Source: an uncultured Aquimarina sp.
GTDB taxonomy: Bacteria > Bacteroidota > Bacteroidia > Flavobacteriales > Flavobacteriaceae
Assembly: GCA_947498595.1 (NCBI GenBank)
Contig: CANMKX010000017.1
Span: 27,408-91,407 of the forward strand
Length of the DNA stretch: 64,000 nt
Direction of reading: 5' to 3'
Positions 52,460 to 60,893 of the stretch are shown here, piece by piece (the stretch's first letter is position 1; each line of letters begins with the position of its first letter). The notes under the pieces are model-generated. The model saw only the letters and a program-made list of their open reading frames with translations, was not told the origin of the DNA and searched no databases. The translations under genes and the position numbers were made by a program.

Positions 52460-52912
52460 ATGGAATTAAAATTTAAAGAGAAAATTATTACACAAGATTT
52501 GATACTAACAGAATCTTTAGATATTTATAAAAGAGCACCAATTTTGAAAAGCAAAATTGGTGCTCTTTTAATTAATAATAACTTTGAAGAGGAAAAATTA
52601 TTAGAAGAGGTCTTAAAGTTTTTATATCTTGTAGCTTCCTATAATCAGAAACTAGCACCATCGTATTGGGTAGATATGGCTTGGCATGAGTTTATACTGC
52701 ATACGCGATTGTATGAAGAATTCTGTTTAGGTACTTTAGGACGATTTATTCATCACACACCTGATGATAATACATCAAAAAATCAATCAAATTATAAACA
52801 AACACTCAAACTCTATATTTTACATTTTGGAAAGCCACCTCAGGTTATTTGGGGTGAACTAGCAGTACAAGAATGGGAGGAATCACAATGTGGAGCTTGT
52901 GTGTCAGAATAA
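52460..52912 (+). CDS. GRDP-like (glycine-rich domain protein family) small protein
   Basis: 150 residues. The core YWVDMAWHEFILHTRLYEEF with FIHHTP and GKPPQVIW downstream matches the GRDP-like N-terminal domain (DUF1399), whose WHxxxLxTxxY motif is characteristic. Function of bacterial members is unknown. The N-terminal 40 residues are encoded across a perfect 18-bp terminator-type hairpin (52529-52569). The start at 52460 lies 10 bp after the transglycosylase stop; the next Met lies inside the core domain, so no later start is plausible. In other genomes GRDP-like genes stand next to genes for proteins with Gly/Cys-rich tails (memory-based), as here. Confidence 0.8.
   Translation: MELKFKEKIITQDLILTESLDIYKRAPILKSKIGALLINNNFEEEKLLEEVLKFLYLVASYNQKLAPSYWVDMAWHEFILHTRLYEEFCLGTLGRFIHHTPDDNTSKNQSNYKQTLKLYILHFGKPPQVIWGELAVQEWEESQCGACVSE
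52529..52570 (+). terminator. Perfect terminator-like hairpin inside the GRDP-like reading frame
   Basis: Arms of 18 bp (52529-52546 and 52552-52569; AAAAGAGCACCAATTTTG and its exact complement) around the 5-nt loop AAAAG, ending in a T-run. The shape is identical to the intergenic terminators in this window, but it lies within codons 24-37 of the gene. It is probably a terminator or attenuator between the transglycosylase and the two downstream genes. Confidence 0.75.
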
Positions 52913-52924
52913 TCACTATATATT

Positions 52925-53995
52925 ATGTTTTTCGAAGGAAAATTAACTATTGACCCTTCTCAATTAACAAAAATTGATAAGGTAAAACCAACCAAAGCTT
53001 TTAAAAAAATGTTTTATTACCTAACATTAGGTAAAGTAACAGATAAATTAGAACGAGAAACTTTTACCAGTATTTCTATACTGCAACAATTGAATACGGT
53101 ATTTAGAAAACAAGGTATCGATAATATTATTCAATTATCACATGATGATATCGACTTCTATTTAGATAAAGAAGGAAAAGAGAATGATTTAAAAGAAGCC
53201 ATGGATCTATATGATATTCGTGTAGACGAATCTATGGCAACGTATTTTGAGCAATTATTAATGGTTTTAGAGCATTTGGATAATGATTTTAAGTACCTTA
53301 TAAAAGTTAAAATAAATAGAACTCATGAAGTAGGAGTGTTTCCTATAGAAATAATTGTTTGCGGTTATGTAAAGGAGTTTTCGATAGCTTCGAAGACAGA
53401 CAATGATAAAAGTATTGAAAATAGAATTCAAGAAAAGATGAGCTCTCAAGAATTGTATGATCAATATTGTACAGAACAGGAAAGTAAATTTAAAACTTTC
53501 TTAGAGCATTTAAAATTTGAAATTACAAAATACCTTCATGTAGATGCAATTGAATTAGATATTAAAACTAAAGTAGTTATACCGAAAGAGAAAGTCACTT
53601 CAGAAAATAGAAGAGAATATTATGGTACTGCATCTTCAAGAGATGGAGAAGTATATTATGGATTTGAAAACTTTCTGTTTTACAACATGTTGTGGTCATC
53701 TAGTTGTCATGAACATCATTTAACGTTAAATGATACTTATTTTGAATCTGATGATGGAAAAGAACTAGGACACATGGAATCTGTAGATACTTCTTCAGAT
53801 TATTTTGATGCTGATACCGAATGTACAACCGATATATTTGAAAATGAAACAATAGATGTTCAATCAGATGATTCTTCAACATCTTCTAGTTGGTTTGATT
53901 TTGATTCGATTGGAGGTGGAGATGATTCTAGTTGGGGAAGTAGTTGTAGCTCATGTAGTTCATGTAGCTCGTGTTCTTCATGTGGGGGAGATTAA
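52925..53995 (+). CDS. Unrecognised protein with C-terminal (SSC)5 tail
   Basis: 356 residues; family not recognised. There is no signal peptide or membrane helix. The first ~250 residues are mixed alpha/beta with charged helices (FKTFLEHLKFEITKYLHVDA). A segment ending WSSSCHEHHLTL (about 257-268) holds a Cys and three His. From about 280 the protein is acidic and low-complexity (Asp, Ser), ending in GSSCSSCSSCSSCSSCGGD, five regularly spaced cysteines. The Ser codons vary (AGC, AGT, TCA, TCG, TCT), so the repeat is kept at protein level. It ends the four-gene run, 12 bp after the GRDP-like gene. Metal binding or a modification substrate is possible but unproven. Confidence 0.75.
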   Translation: MFFEGKLTIDPSQLTKIDKVKPTKAFKKMFYYLTLGKVTDKLERETFTSISILQQLNTVFRKQGIDNIIQLSHDDIDFYLDKEGKENDLKEAMDLYDIRVDESMATYFEQLLMVLEHLDNDFKYLIKVKINRTHEVGVFPIEIIVCGYVKEFSIASKTDNDKSIENRIQEKMSSQELYDQYCTEQESKFKTFLEHLKFEITKYLHVDAIELDIKTKVVIPKEKVTSENRREYYGTASSRDGEVYYGFENFLFYNMLWSSSCHEHHLTLNDTYFESDDGKELGHMESVDTSSDYFDADTECTTDIFENETIDVQSDDSSTSSSWFDFDSIGGGDDSSWGSSCSSCSSCSSCSSCGGD

Positions 53996-54014
53996 GATAA
54001 ATACTACAAATTAT

Positions 54015-54058
54015 AAAAAAACTTCAGCTCCTATAATTATAAGAACTGAAGTTTTTTT
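54015..54058. terminator. Bidirectional terminator
   Basis: AAAAAACTTCAG pairs with CTGAAGTTTTTT around a long AT loop. It lies after the Cys-tail gene and before the stop of the convergent thioredoxin-fold gene. Confidence 0.85.
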
Positions 54059-54129
54059 ATTGTATTTTTTAACTAAAACGTACTATGGATTTTGTTATCG
54101 AATTAAATATGTGTCATGAGTCGATGAAA

Positions 54130-54870
54130 TTAATTCCCTTCTTCATCACTATCATATACTTCTTTTTGTTGATAGATATCAATAAGGTCTTTATTTTGTT
54201 TGATAGAATCAAGATCAGCAACTAGTAAAGAAACAGCTTTAGAAAAAGAATTGTAATAAATCGAATACGAATTACTTAAAGTTTCACTAGAATGGTGAGT
54301 AGCTTGTTTGCGAATGTCTAAAATTCTTTTTTCAGCATTCGTTAAATAGATCATAGGGACTCCTAGTGCATGTTTATAGCTATTAATGATATGAGAGTCT
54401 CTATTGGTTAATTCGTCAACATAAACAACTTGTACGTGCTGATTATAATCTCTAGCCTTTTCTTTAACAACATCTTTTTTGTCAAAATAGATAACTACAA
54501 AATCAATTAAATCATGAAATTTATCAGCTAGATCGTTATAAGCAGATATTTCACCAATACCAGGAGCATACCACGACGAATTAGTGATTAAAAATAAAGG
54601 TTTTTCAAATTCTTCGATAGGAGTAGCTTTCCCTTTTAGAGGTTTAACTTTAAAGTTATCAAAATAAGTGCTTTTGAGATGATTATTGACTAATGAGTCG
54701 AATAAAAATTTACCACGTTCGTGATCTCTTTCTCGGTATGCTTGATTAATTCGTTTATTATATTTCTTAATATGAATTGAAATAGCAGTAGAAAAAGTTA
54801 CTCTTCTTTCTTGAGAAAATGTTTTATGAATACTAAAAAAGATAAGTAATACTACTAATAAGTTCTTCAT
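54130..54870 (-). CDS. Exported thioredoxin-fold protein lacking active-site cysteines
   Basis: 246 residues with a signal peptide (about 1-19). The thioredoxin-like region (about 75-200) shows PLFLITNSSWYAPGIGEISA where redox members have the W-C-x-x-C-x-x-E pattern (as in ASWCGPCIKE). Here the two Cys positions are Tyr and Gly, while the Trp, Pro and Glu remain. The partner cis-proline-type segment is GVPMIYLTNAEKRIL. It is thus a probable non-catalytic TlpA/peroxiredoxin-like protein. The N-terminal helix (IKKYNKRINQAYRERDHERG) is unusually charged. It is a stand-alone leftward gene. Function is unknown. Confidence 0.72.
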   Translation of the reverse strand: MKNLLVVLLIFFSIHKTFSQERRVTFSTAISIHIKKYNKRINQAYRERDHERGKFLFDSLVNNHLKSTYFDNFKVKPLKGKATPIEEFEKPLFLITNSSWYAPGIGEISAYNDLADKFHDLIDFVVIYFDKKDVVKEKARDYNQHVQVVYVDELTNRDSHIINSYKHALGVPMIYLTNAEKRILDIRKQATHHSSETLSNSYSIYYNSFSKAVSLLVADLDSIKQNKDLIDIYQQKEVYDSDEEGN

Positions 54871-55058
54871 TTTGATGTCTTCTTTAATCTTAAAATATGG
54901 ATATAAGATTATAATACAGTATAATTATTGCTACTTTGGTATTATATTTCTCCCTTTTTATTATGTCATTGTAAGCGACTTAACATTACAAATATATAGA
55001 AGATAAACGGTAAAGCAGTACAATTAGTATATAAAGGATTGAAAAAGAAATGAAGCGA

Positions 55059-55574
55059 TTAAATACGCTTCATTTGTTGTTTCATCATAGATATTTGATC
55101 TTTAAGCATCTTATGCTTATCTAATTTTTTGGCTTCATTTAGTAATGTTTGAGCTTCTCTTTTTCTACGTTTAGTCATGGCAATTCCTGCAAGATTTAAT
55201 TTTGCAACAGCAAGATCTTGATCCATGCTAAGACCTAATTTGATTGCCTTTTTTAAATATTTCTCAGCTTGTGAAATATTTGTTTGCGATAACATAATAC
55301 CATGTAGGTAATTAAAATATCCTTGTTGTTTTAAAGTAAGTGCAGCTTCTGGATTCTTAATTTTGGATAACCAATTTTGAGCTCCAGGAAAATCTTGTTT
55401 ACGTAATTTTAAAAAAGATAATAAGATAAACTCATTTTTAAAATATAAAAAGACAAAAACACCAGCTAATAACAATAACATAATTCCGTTACCTATATAA
55501 CTTTCTATCATTTGCCAAACTGCTACAGCTACTATGATTCCTGCTATTATTAATTTTATATTTTTGTTGTACAT
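55059..55574 (-). CDS. Membrane-anchored TPR protein (DUF2892-like)
   Basis: 171 residues from the ATG at 55574; the frame opens 42 bp earlier at a TTG. Two adjacent membrane helices (about 5-40, ending LLLLAGVFVFLYFKNEFILL) are followed by helical repeats: LRKQDFPGAQNWLSKIKNPE, QQGYFNYLHGIMLSQTNISQ, AEKYLKKAIKLGLSMDQDLA, AGIAMTKRRKREAQTLLNEA. The soluble part is TPR-like. The arrangement is conserved in Flavobacteriaceae (memory-based), with unknown role. It is divergent from rpmH. Confidence 0.8.
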   Translation of the reverse strand: MYNKNIKLIIAGIIVAVAVWQMIESYIGNGIMLLLLAGVFVFLYFKNEFILLSFLKLRKQDFPGAQNWLSKIKNPEAALTLKQQGYFNYLHGIMLSQTNISQAEKYLKKAIKLGLSMDQDLAVAKLNLAGIAMTKRRKREAQTLLNEAKKLDKHKMLKDQISMMKQQMKRI

Positions 55575-55639
55575 ATAAGTTGTTTTGTTTTCAGTTGGCA
55601 AAGGTAATAAAAACAATTAAAAATATTTTGATAATTAGG

Positions 55640-55670
55640 TTTGTGAAAGTGAAAAGTCTTTGTATATTTG
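55640..55670 (+). promoter_or_regulatory. Promoter of rpmH
   Basis: TTTG (55640-55643), 19-nt spacer, TATATTTG (55663-55670), the exact Bacteroidota consensus, about 80 nt before the ATG. Confidence 0.85.
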
Positions 55671-55752
55671 CGCTCAGTTTTGGAGAAATTGATCCTAAAC
55701 AAAAAGCGTATAAAAATATTTATCAGACAAAGATTTATAAAGATATTTAGTA

Positions 55753-55914
55753 ATGAGTAAGAGAACGTTTCAACCATCAAAGAGAAAAAGAAAAAATAAA
55801 CACGGTTTTAGAGAGCGCATGGCTTCAGTAAACGGAAGAAAAGTACTTGCTCGTAGAAGAGCTAAAGGAAGAAAGAAAATATCTGTATCTTCTGAAACTA
55901 GACACAAGCACTAG
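55753..55914 (+). CDS. rpmH: Ribosomal protein L34
   Basis: 53 residues, very basic, beginning [19 protein letters not shown] and containing [20 protein letters not shown], the full L34 signature. L34 is a short, Lys/Arg-rich protein of the large subunit, and its gene is often missed. It has a consensus promoter upstream and is separated from carB by a hairpin. It does not adjoin rnpA here, unlike the usual dnaA-rpmH-rnpA order, a Bacteroidota trait. Confidence 0.98.
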   Translation: MSKRTFQPSKRKRKNKHGFRERMASVNGRKVLARRRAKGRKKISVSSETRHKH

Positions 55915-55942
55915 ACATGACCTGTTTATAAACGACATATAC

Positions 55943-55976
55943 GAGGTGTTACTTTTATTAGTAACGCCTTTTTTTA
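55943..55976 (+). terminator. Terminator between rpmH and carB
   Basis: GGTGTTAC pairs with GTAACGCC (one G/T pair) around an 8-nt loop, followed by a long T-run. Confidence 0.8.
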
Positions 55977-56027
55977 TACCCAATAAGTTCATTAGATTTA
56001 CATTAAAAACGAAAATACTTTATCTAA

Positions 56028-58880
56028 ATGCCTAAAAAAGAAAACCTTAATAGTATTTTAATTATAGGATCTGGACCTATAATAATTGGACAAGCTTGCG
56101 AATTTGACTATTCAGGAACACAAGCATTACGATCGTTAAGAGAAGATGGAATTGAAACAATCTTGATTAATTCTAATCCTGCTACAATCATGACTGATCC
56201 ATCTATGGCGGATCATGTGTATCTAAAACCTTTGAATACCAAGTCGATTATCGAAATTTTAAAAAAGCACCCTTCTATCGACGCAGTATTACCTACAATG
56301 GGGGGACAAACGGCATTAAACCTTTGTATAGAAGCTGATGAAAAGGGAATATGGGAAGATTTTGATGTAGAGATTATTGGTGTTGATATTGATGCAATTA
56401 ATATCACCGAAGATAGAGAGAAGTTTAAAGAGCTAATGATCGATATAGGTATTCCTATGGCTCCTCAGGCTACAGCCACTTCATATCTAAAAGGGAAAGA
56501 AATTGCACAAGAATTTGGATTTCCATTAGTAATTAGAGCTTCATATACATTAGGTGGAGCAGGAGCTTCTTTTGTACATAAAGAAGAAGATTTCGATAAA
56601 TTACTAACTCGTGGTTTAGAAGTTTCACCAATTCATGAAGTAATGATTGATAAAGCATTACTTGGGTGGAAAGAATATGAATTAGAACTTTTAAGAGATA
56701 AAAATGACAATGTAGTAATTATCTGTACGATCGAAAATATGGATCCTATGGGGATACATACTGGAGATTCTATTACTGTTGCTCCAGCAATGACTCTTAG
56801 CGATAAAACTTTTCAACGCATGCGTGATATGGCAATACATATGATGCGTAGCATTGGAGATTTTGCAGGAGGATGTAATGTACAATTTGCAGTGAGTCCT
56901 GATGAAAAAGAAGATATTATAGCAATAGAAATTAATCCTAGAGTTTCTAGATCTTCTGCATTGGCATCTAAAGCAACAGGATATCCAATTGCCAAAATAG
57001 CTAGTAAATTAGCTATAGGATATACATTGGATGAGTTAGATAATCAAATCACAAAATCTACATCAGCGCTATTCGAACCAACACTAGATTATGTAATAGT
57101 GAAAATTCCACGATGGAATTTTGATAAATTTGAAGGATCAGATCGTACTTTAGGACTTCAAATGAAATCTGTAGGTGAAGTAATGGGGATTGGGCGTTCT
57201 TTTCAAGAAGCATTACATAAAGCAACACAATCCTTAGAGATAAAACGTAACGGTTTAGGCGCAGATGGTAAAGGTTATCGCAATTATGATCAGATAATTG
57301 AAAAACTAAAATATGCTAGTTGGGATCGAGTATTTGTGATATACGATGCGATTCAGATAGGAATTCCATTAAGTAGAATTCACGAAATTACTAAAATTGA
57401 TATGTGGTTCTTAAAACAATACGAAGAATTACATTATTTAGAGAAAGAAATCTCAACTTATACAATTGCTTCTTTAAATAAAAATCTATTATTAGAAGCA
57501 AAACAAAAAGGATTCGCTGATCGTCAAATAGCACATATGCTAGGATGTTATGAAAGTGAAGTTTATAAAAAGAGAGAAGAATTGGGTGTAAATCGTATCT
57601 ATAAACTAGTAGATACTTGTGCTGCCGAATTTAAAGCACAAACCCCTTATTACTATTCTACTTTTGAAGCAGAAATAGAAACACCATCAGGTGAAATATA
57701 TGTGTCTAATGAAAGTAAAGTAAGTGATAAGAAAAAAGTAATAGTATTGGGTTCTGGACCTAATCGTATTGGACAAGGAATTGAATTTGATTACTGTTGT
57801 GTACATGGTGTTTTAGCAGCATCAGAGTGTGGATACGAAACAATTATGATTAATTGTAATCCAGAAACAGTTTCTACAGATTTTGATACTGCTGATAAAT
57901 TATATTTTGAGCCAGTATTTTGGGAACATATTTATGATATTATTCGTCATGAAAAACCTGAAGGAGTTATTGTTCAGTTAGGAGGACAAACAGCATTAAA
58001 ATTAGCAGAAAAATTAGAACGTTATGACGTTAAAATTTTAGGAACTAGTTTTGAGGCATTAGATTTAGCAGAAGATAGAGGTAGTTTCTCTAATATTTTG
58101 AAAGAAAATAATATCCCATATCCTGAATTCGATATTGCAGAAACTGCTGATCAGGCACTTGCAGTAGCAGATAAACTAGACTTTCCTATTCTAGTTAGAC
58201 CTTCTTATGTTTTAGGAGGACAAGGGATGAAAATTGTGATTAACAAAAAAGAATTAGAAGAGCATGTAGTTGATTTATTACGCAAGATTCCTAATAATAA
58301 ATTATTATTAGATCATTATTTAGATGGAGCAATTGAAGCTGAGGCTGATGCAATTTGTGATGGAGAAAATGTTCATATAATTGGGATTATGGAGCATATT
58401 GAACCTTGCGGAATTCATTCGGGAGATTCTAACGCAACACTGCCTCCATTTAACTTAGGAGAATTTGTAATGCAACAAATTAAAGATCATACCAAAAAGA
58501 TAGCATTAGCCTTGAATACAAAAGGGTTGATCAATATTCAATTTGCGATTAAAGATGATATGGTATATATCATTGAAGCTAATCCTAGAGCTTCAAGAAC
58601 AGTACCTTTTATAGCAAAAGCTTATGGTGAACCTTATGTAAATTATGCAACAAAAGTGATGCTAGGGGAGAAAAAAGTAACAGATTTTGATTTCAATCCA
58701 AAATTAGATGGATATGCAATTAAACAACCTGTTTTCTCATTTAATAAATTTCCTAATGTAAATAAAAAGTTAGGACCAGAAATGAAAAGTACTGGAGAAA
58801 GTATCTTATTTATTGATAGTCTAAAAGATGATCAATTCTATGATTTATATTCAAGAAGAAAAATGTATTTAAGTAAGTAA
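56028..58880 (+). CDS. carB: Carbamoyl-phosphate synthase large chain, without the C-terminal allosteric domain
   Basis: 950 residues. Two homologous ATP-grasp halves make and phosphorylate carbamate: first (GSGPIIIGQACEFDYSGTQA at about 14-33, IRASYTLGGAGA-type loop) and second (GSGPNRIGQGIEFDYCCVHG, VRPSYVLGGQGMKIV). It supplies carbamoyl phosphate for arginine and pyrimidine synthesis using ammonia from the small chain, whose gene is not nearby. E. coli CarB has about 1073 residues. This protein ends at DSLKDDQFYDLYSRRKMYLSK right after the second ATP-grasp half, so the MGS-like allosteric domain (UMP and ornithine site) is absent. Confidence 0.97.
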   Translation: MPKKENLNSILIIGSGPIIIGQACEFDYSGTQALRSLREDGIETILINSNPATIMTDPSMADHVYLKPLNTKSIIEILKKHPSIDAVLPTMGGQTALNLCIEADEKGIWEDFDVEIIGVDIDAINITEDREKFKELMIDIGIPMAPQATATSYLKGKEIAQEFGFPLVIRASYTLGGAGASFVHKEEDFDKLLTRGLEVSPIHEVMIDKALLGWKEYELELLRDKNDNVVIICTIENMDPMGIHTGDSITVAPAMTLSDKTFQRMRDMAIHMMRSIGDFAGGCNVQFAVSPDEKEDIIAIEINPRVSRSSALASKATGYPIAKIASKLAIGYTLDELDNQITKSTSALFEPTLDYVIVKIPRWNFDKFEGSDRTLGLQMKSVGEVMGIGRSFQEALHKATQSLEIKRNGLGADGKGYRNYDQIIEKLKYASWDRVFVIYDAIQIGIPLSRIHEITKIDMWFLKQYEELHYLEKEISTYTIASLNKNLLLEAKQKGFADRQIAHMLGCYESEVYKKREELGVNRIYKLVDTCAAEFKAQTPYYYSTFEAEIETPSGEIYVSNESKVSDKKKVIVLGSGPNRIGQGIEFDYCCVHGVLAASECGYETIMINCNPETVSTDFDTADKLYFEPVFWEHIYDIIRHEKPEGVIVQLGGQTALKLAEKLERYDVKILGTSFEALDLAEDRGSFSNILKENNIPYPEFDIAETADQALAVADKLDFPILVRPSYVLGGQGMKIVINKKELEEHVVDLLRKIPNNKLLLDHYLDGAIEAEADAICDGENVHIIGIMEHIEPCGIHSGDSNATLPPFNLGEFVMQQIKDHTKKIALALNTKGLINIQFAIKDDMVYIIEANPRASRTVPFIAKAYGEPYVNYATKVMLGEKKVTDFDFNPKLDGYAIKQPVFSFNKFPNVNKKLGPEMKSTGESILFIDSLKDDQFYDLYSRRKMYLSK

Positions 58881-58901
58881 TAACTAAATACCTTTAGACG
58901 C

Positions 58902-58932
58902 TAAAAATCCTGCTATCTAGCAGGATTTTTTT
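58902..58932 (+). terminator. Terminator of carB
   Basis: AAAAATCCTGCTA-TC-TAGCAGGATTTTTTT, a perfect stem with long T-run. Confidence 0.93.
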
Positions 58933-59049
58933 ATGCTATAAAAGCTGTAAGATACAAATTTCTATACCGACTATAACTAAGATTATTTACAATGCTTTGT
59001 TTTTTATAGTGTTGTTTATGAGTGTTTTAATAATGAATCTTTAACCGAT

Positions 59050-59844
59050 ATGAAAAAATATTTATGGCTAACTTTTGCTATAATAATTAATGTAATTATT
59101 TCATGTAAAAATCAGCATGAGCAAAAAAAAACAGAACAAAATGAGCATCAAGAAAAACATATTTCTACTTGGGAATATGAAGGAGAAATGGGACCAGAAC
59201 ATTGGGCAGATTTAAAAATTCATGCTGATTGCGGTGAGCGTTTTCAATCTCCTATAAATATTATTAAATCAGATGTAATTAGAGATAGTACTTTAAAACC
59301 ATTAGAAATATATTATGGTAAATTAACGCAAATCCATGAAGTAATCAATAATGGTCATACGATACAATATAATTTTGAAAAAGGAGATTATATTATGCTT
59401 AATGAGGATAAATATGAGCTGAAACAAATTCACTTTCATGAAGCTTCAGAACATACAATTAATGGAATTCGTTATCCGATGGAAATGCATATGGTACATG
59501 TTAATAAAGATAAAAAAGTAGCTGTACTAGGTGTTATGGTAGAAGAAGGAACGAATAGTGAGCCATTTGATTTTTTAGAAAGTTATTTGCCGTTAGCACT
59601 TAATGAAACAAAAAAAGTAGATAAAGCGTTTAATGTAAATTTAAACATACCTAAAAATAAAGCATATTATCATTATACAGGATCTTTTACGACACCACCA
59701 TGTACAGAAGGAGTAAAGTGGTTTATTTTTAAAGAATCAATAAGAGTGTCAGTAACACAAGTAAAAGTTTTACAAAAATTGATGCCTATGAATAACTTTA
59801 GAAACGAACAACCACTAAACGGTCGTACAGTAACTACTATGTGA
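59050..59844 (+). CDS. Alpha-type carbonic anhydrase lipoprotein
   Basis: 264 residues. A lipoprotein signal ends VIISC (Cys19), followed by a polar, His/Glu-rich linker. The alpha-CA domain has zinc ligands His128, His130 (QIHFHEASEH) and His147 (EMHMVHVN), the Thr-bearing TTPPCTEGV, and the SPIN start segment. Cys61 and the Cys in PPC are placed to form the conserved disulfide. It hydrates CO2 to bicarbonate at the cell envelope, which could supply carbamoyl-phosphate synthase and carboxylases. It stands alone. Confidence 0.95.
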   Translation: MKKYLWLTFAIIINVIISCKNQHEQKKTEQNEHQEKHISTWEYEGEMGPEHWADLKIHADCGERFQSPINIIKSDVIRDSTLKPLEIYYGKLTQIHEVINNGHTIQYNFEKGDYIMLNEDKYELKQIHFHEASEHTINGIRYPMEMHMVHVNKDKKVAVLGVMVEEGTNSEPFDFLESYLPLALNETKKVDKAFNVNLNIPKNKAYYHYTGSFTTPPCTEGVKWFIFKESIRVSVTQVKVLQKLMPMNNFRNEQPLNGRTVTTM

Positions 59845-59850
59845 TATCAT

Positions 59851-59886
59851 AAAAAGCAAGCATTAAATTTTAATGCTTGCTTTTTA
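59851..59886. terminator. Bidirectional terminator
   Basis: AAAAAGCAAGCATTA pairs exactly with TAATGCTTGCTTTTT around a 5-nt loop. It lies between the carbonic anhydrase gene and the convergent thioesterase gene. Confidence 0.93.
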
Positions 59887-59893
59887 TAGAATA

Positions 59894-60448
59894 TTAAGAT
59901 TTTAGTTTTATTTGAACGTTATAACCATCAAGTTTATTAATGTGGTGATTCATATCAAATTCTGATGCTTTAAAACGGTCTCTTCTAGCTTTGCCTTCTT
60001 CTTTTCTAATAATACTACGAACAAACCTTCGTATAGTTGCTTCGCATTCTAAAATAAGACCAGGAACAGGAGTACTTTTACCATCTTCATTTTTTGCAAT
60101 CATAGTAAAGTAACTAGAATTACAATGTTTGATGATGCCTGTTTGTATATTTTCAGATTCGACACGAACTCCAACAACCATGGAGGTACTTCCTACATGA
60201 TTAACCGAAGCTTTAAGAGTAACTAATTCTCCAACTTCAATAGGTCTTAAGAAATCAACCTTATCCACACTAGCAGTAACACAGTATAATCCAGAATGCT
60301 TAGAAGCACAAGCAAAAGCGATTTGATCCATTAATGAAAGGATGTAACCACCATGAATTTTACCACTAAAATTTGAATGAGAAGGTAACATCAATTCAGA
60401 TATAACAACTTGAGATTCTACAGAGCGTTTATATTTTTTTATATTCAT
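59894..60448 (-). CDS. Acyl-CoA thioesterase (hotdog fold)
   Basis: 184 residues. The hotdog-domain order is SELMLPSHSNFSGKIHGGYI, with the HGG turn and the active-site Asp in LSLMDQIAFACASKHSG, then VDKVDFLRPIEVGELVTLKA and the acyl-CoA strand SSYFTMIAKNEDGKSTPVPG. This is the YciA/BFIT-like class acting on medium- to long-chain acyl-CoA. It is cytosolic. The gene lies 38 bp after the preceding leftward gene and may be cotranscribed with it. Confidence 0.9.
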   Translation of the reverse strand: MNIKKYKRSVESQVVISELMLPSHSNFSGKIHGGYILSLMDQIAFACASKHSGLYCVTASVDKVDFLRPIEVGELVTLKASVNHVGSTSMVVGVRVESENIQTGIIKHCNSSYFTMIAKNEDGKSTPVPGLILECEATIRRFVRSIIRKEEGKARRDRFKASEFDMNHHINKLDGYNVQIKLKS

Positions 60449-60486
60449 AGCCGTTTTTTTAATAAATCTATAGTCGTTTTAGATTG

Positions 60487-60855
60487 TTATTGCTTTCCTT
60501 TATGGGGAGATTCTTCTTTAATGACATCTGTAACAAAATATTTCGTATCTCCTAACCATGATAAAGCTGTAAAGCGTTCAAAGTATTTTAATTTTACATA
60601 GTGACCTTGTAAATCCTCCATTTTTTTAATGACTTCTTTATTTTTATCTTCTACAGAGAAACTAAAAATTTGTGCTCCAGAAACACCTTGACTAATTTCA
60701 CCTTCCCAGGTTTTAAAAATAAATCCTTTATGACTAAACTTGATAAGTTCTCCACTTCTAGTACCTTCACTATAAGAAGCAAAATATACAAAAGCATACC
60801 AAATTGAAAATAATAAAGTAATGGAGACGATAATAATAATGAGTATTTTTTTCAT
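60487..60855 (-). CDS. Conserved small membrane-anchored protein
   Basis: 122 residues with one N-terminal membrane helix (about 4-26), then a soluble domain: SEGTRSGELIKFSHKGFIFK, TWEGEISQGVSGAQIFSFSV, RFTALSWLGDTKYFV. Homologues in Flavobacteriaceae have been labelled 6-phosphogluconate dehydrogenase (memory-based), but nothing here supports that: no NADP motif, and only 122 residues. A role at the inner membrane, facing the periplasm, is all that can be inferred. It lies between the serine hydrolase and thioesterase genes on the same strand. Confidence 0.75.
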   Translation of the reverse strand: MKKILIIIIVSITLLFSIWYAFVYFASYSEGTRSGELIKFSHKGFIFKTWEGEISQGVSGAQIFSFSVEDKNKEVIKKMEDLQGHYVKLKYFERFTALSWLGDTKYFVTDVIKEESPHKGKQ

Positions 60856-60893
60856 GAAAATGTAAATGGGTATAATATAGACGTAAAGTTAAC

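Noticed and set aside
53856..54119. 87-codon frame over the end of the Cys-tail gene
   Set aside because: A frame shadow of the low-complexity tail; it runs across the terminator at 54015.
55847..56035. 62-codon frame overlapping rpmH and carB starts
   Set aside because: A shadow of rpmH in another frame, crossing the terminator.
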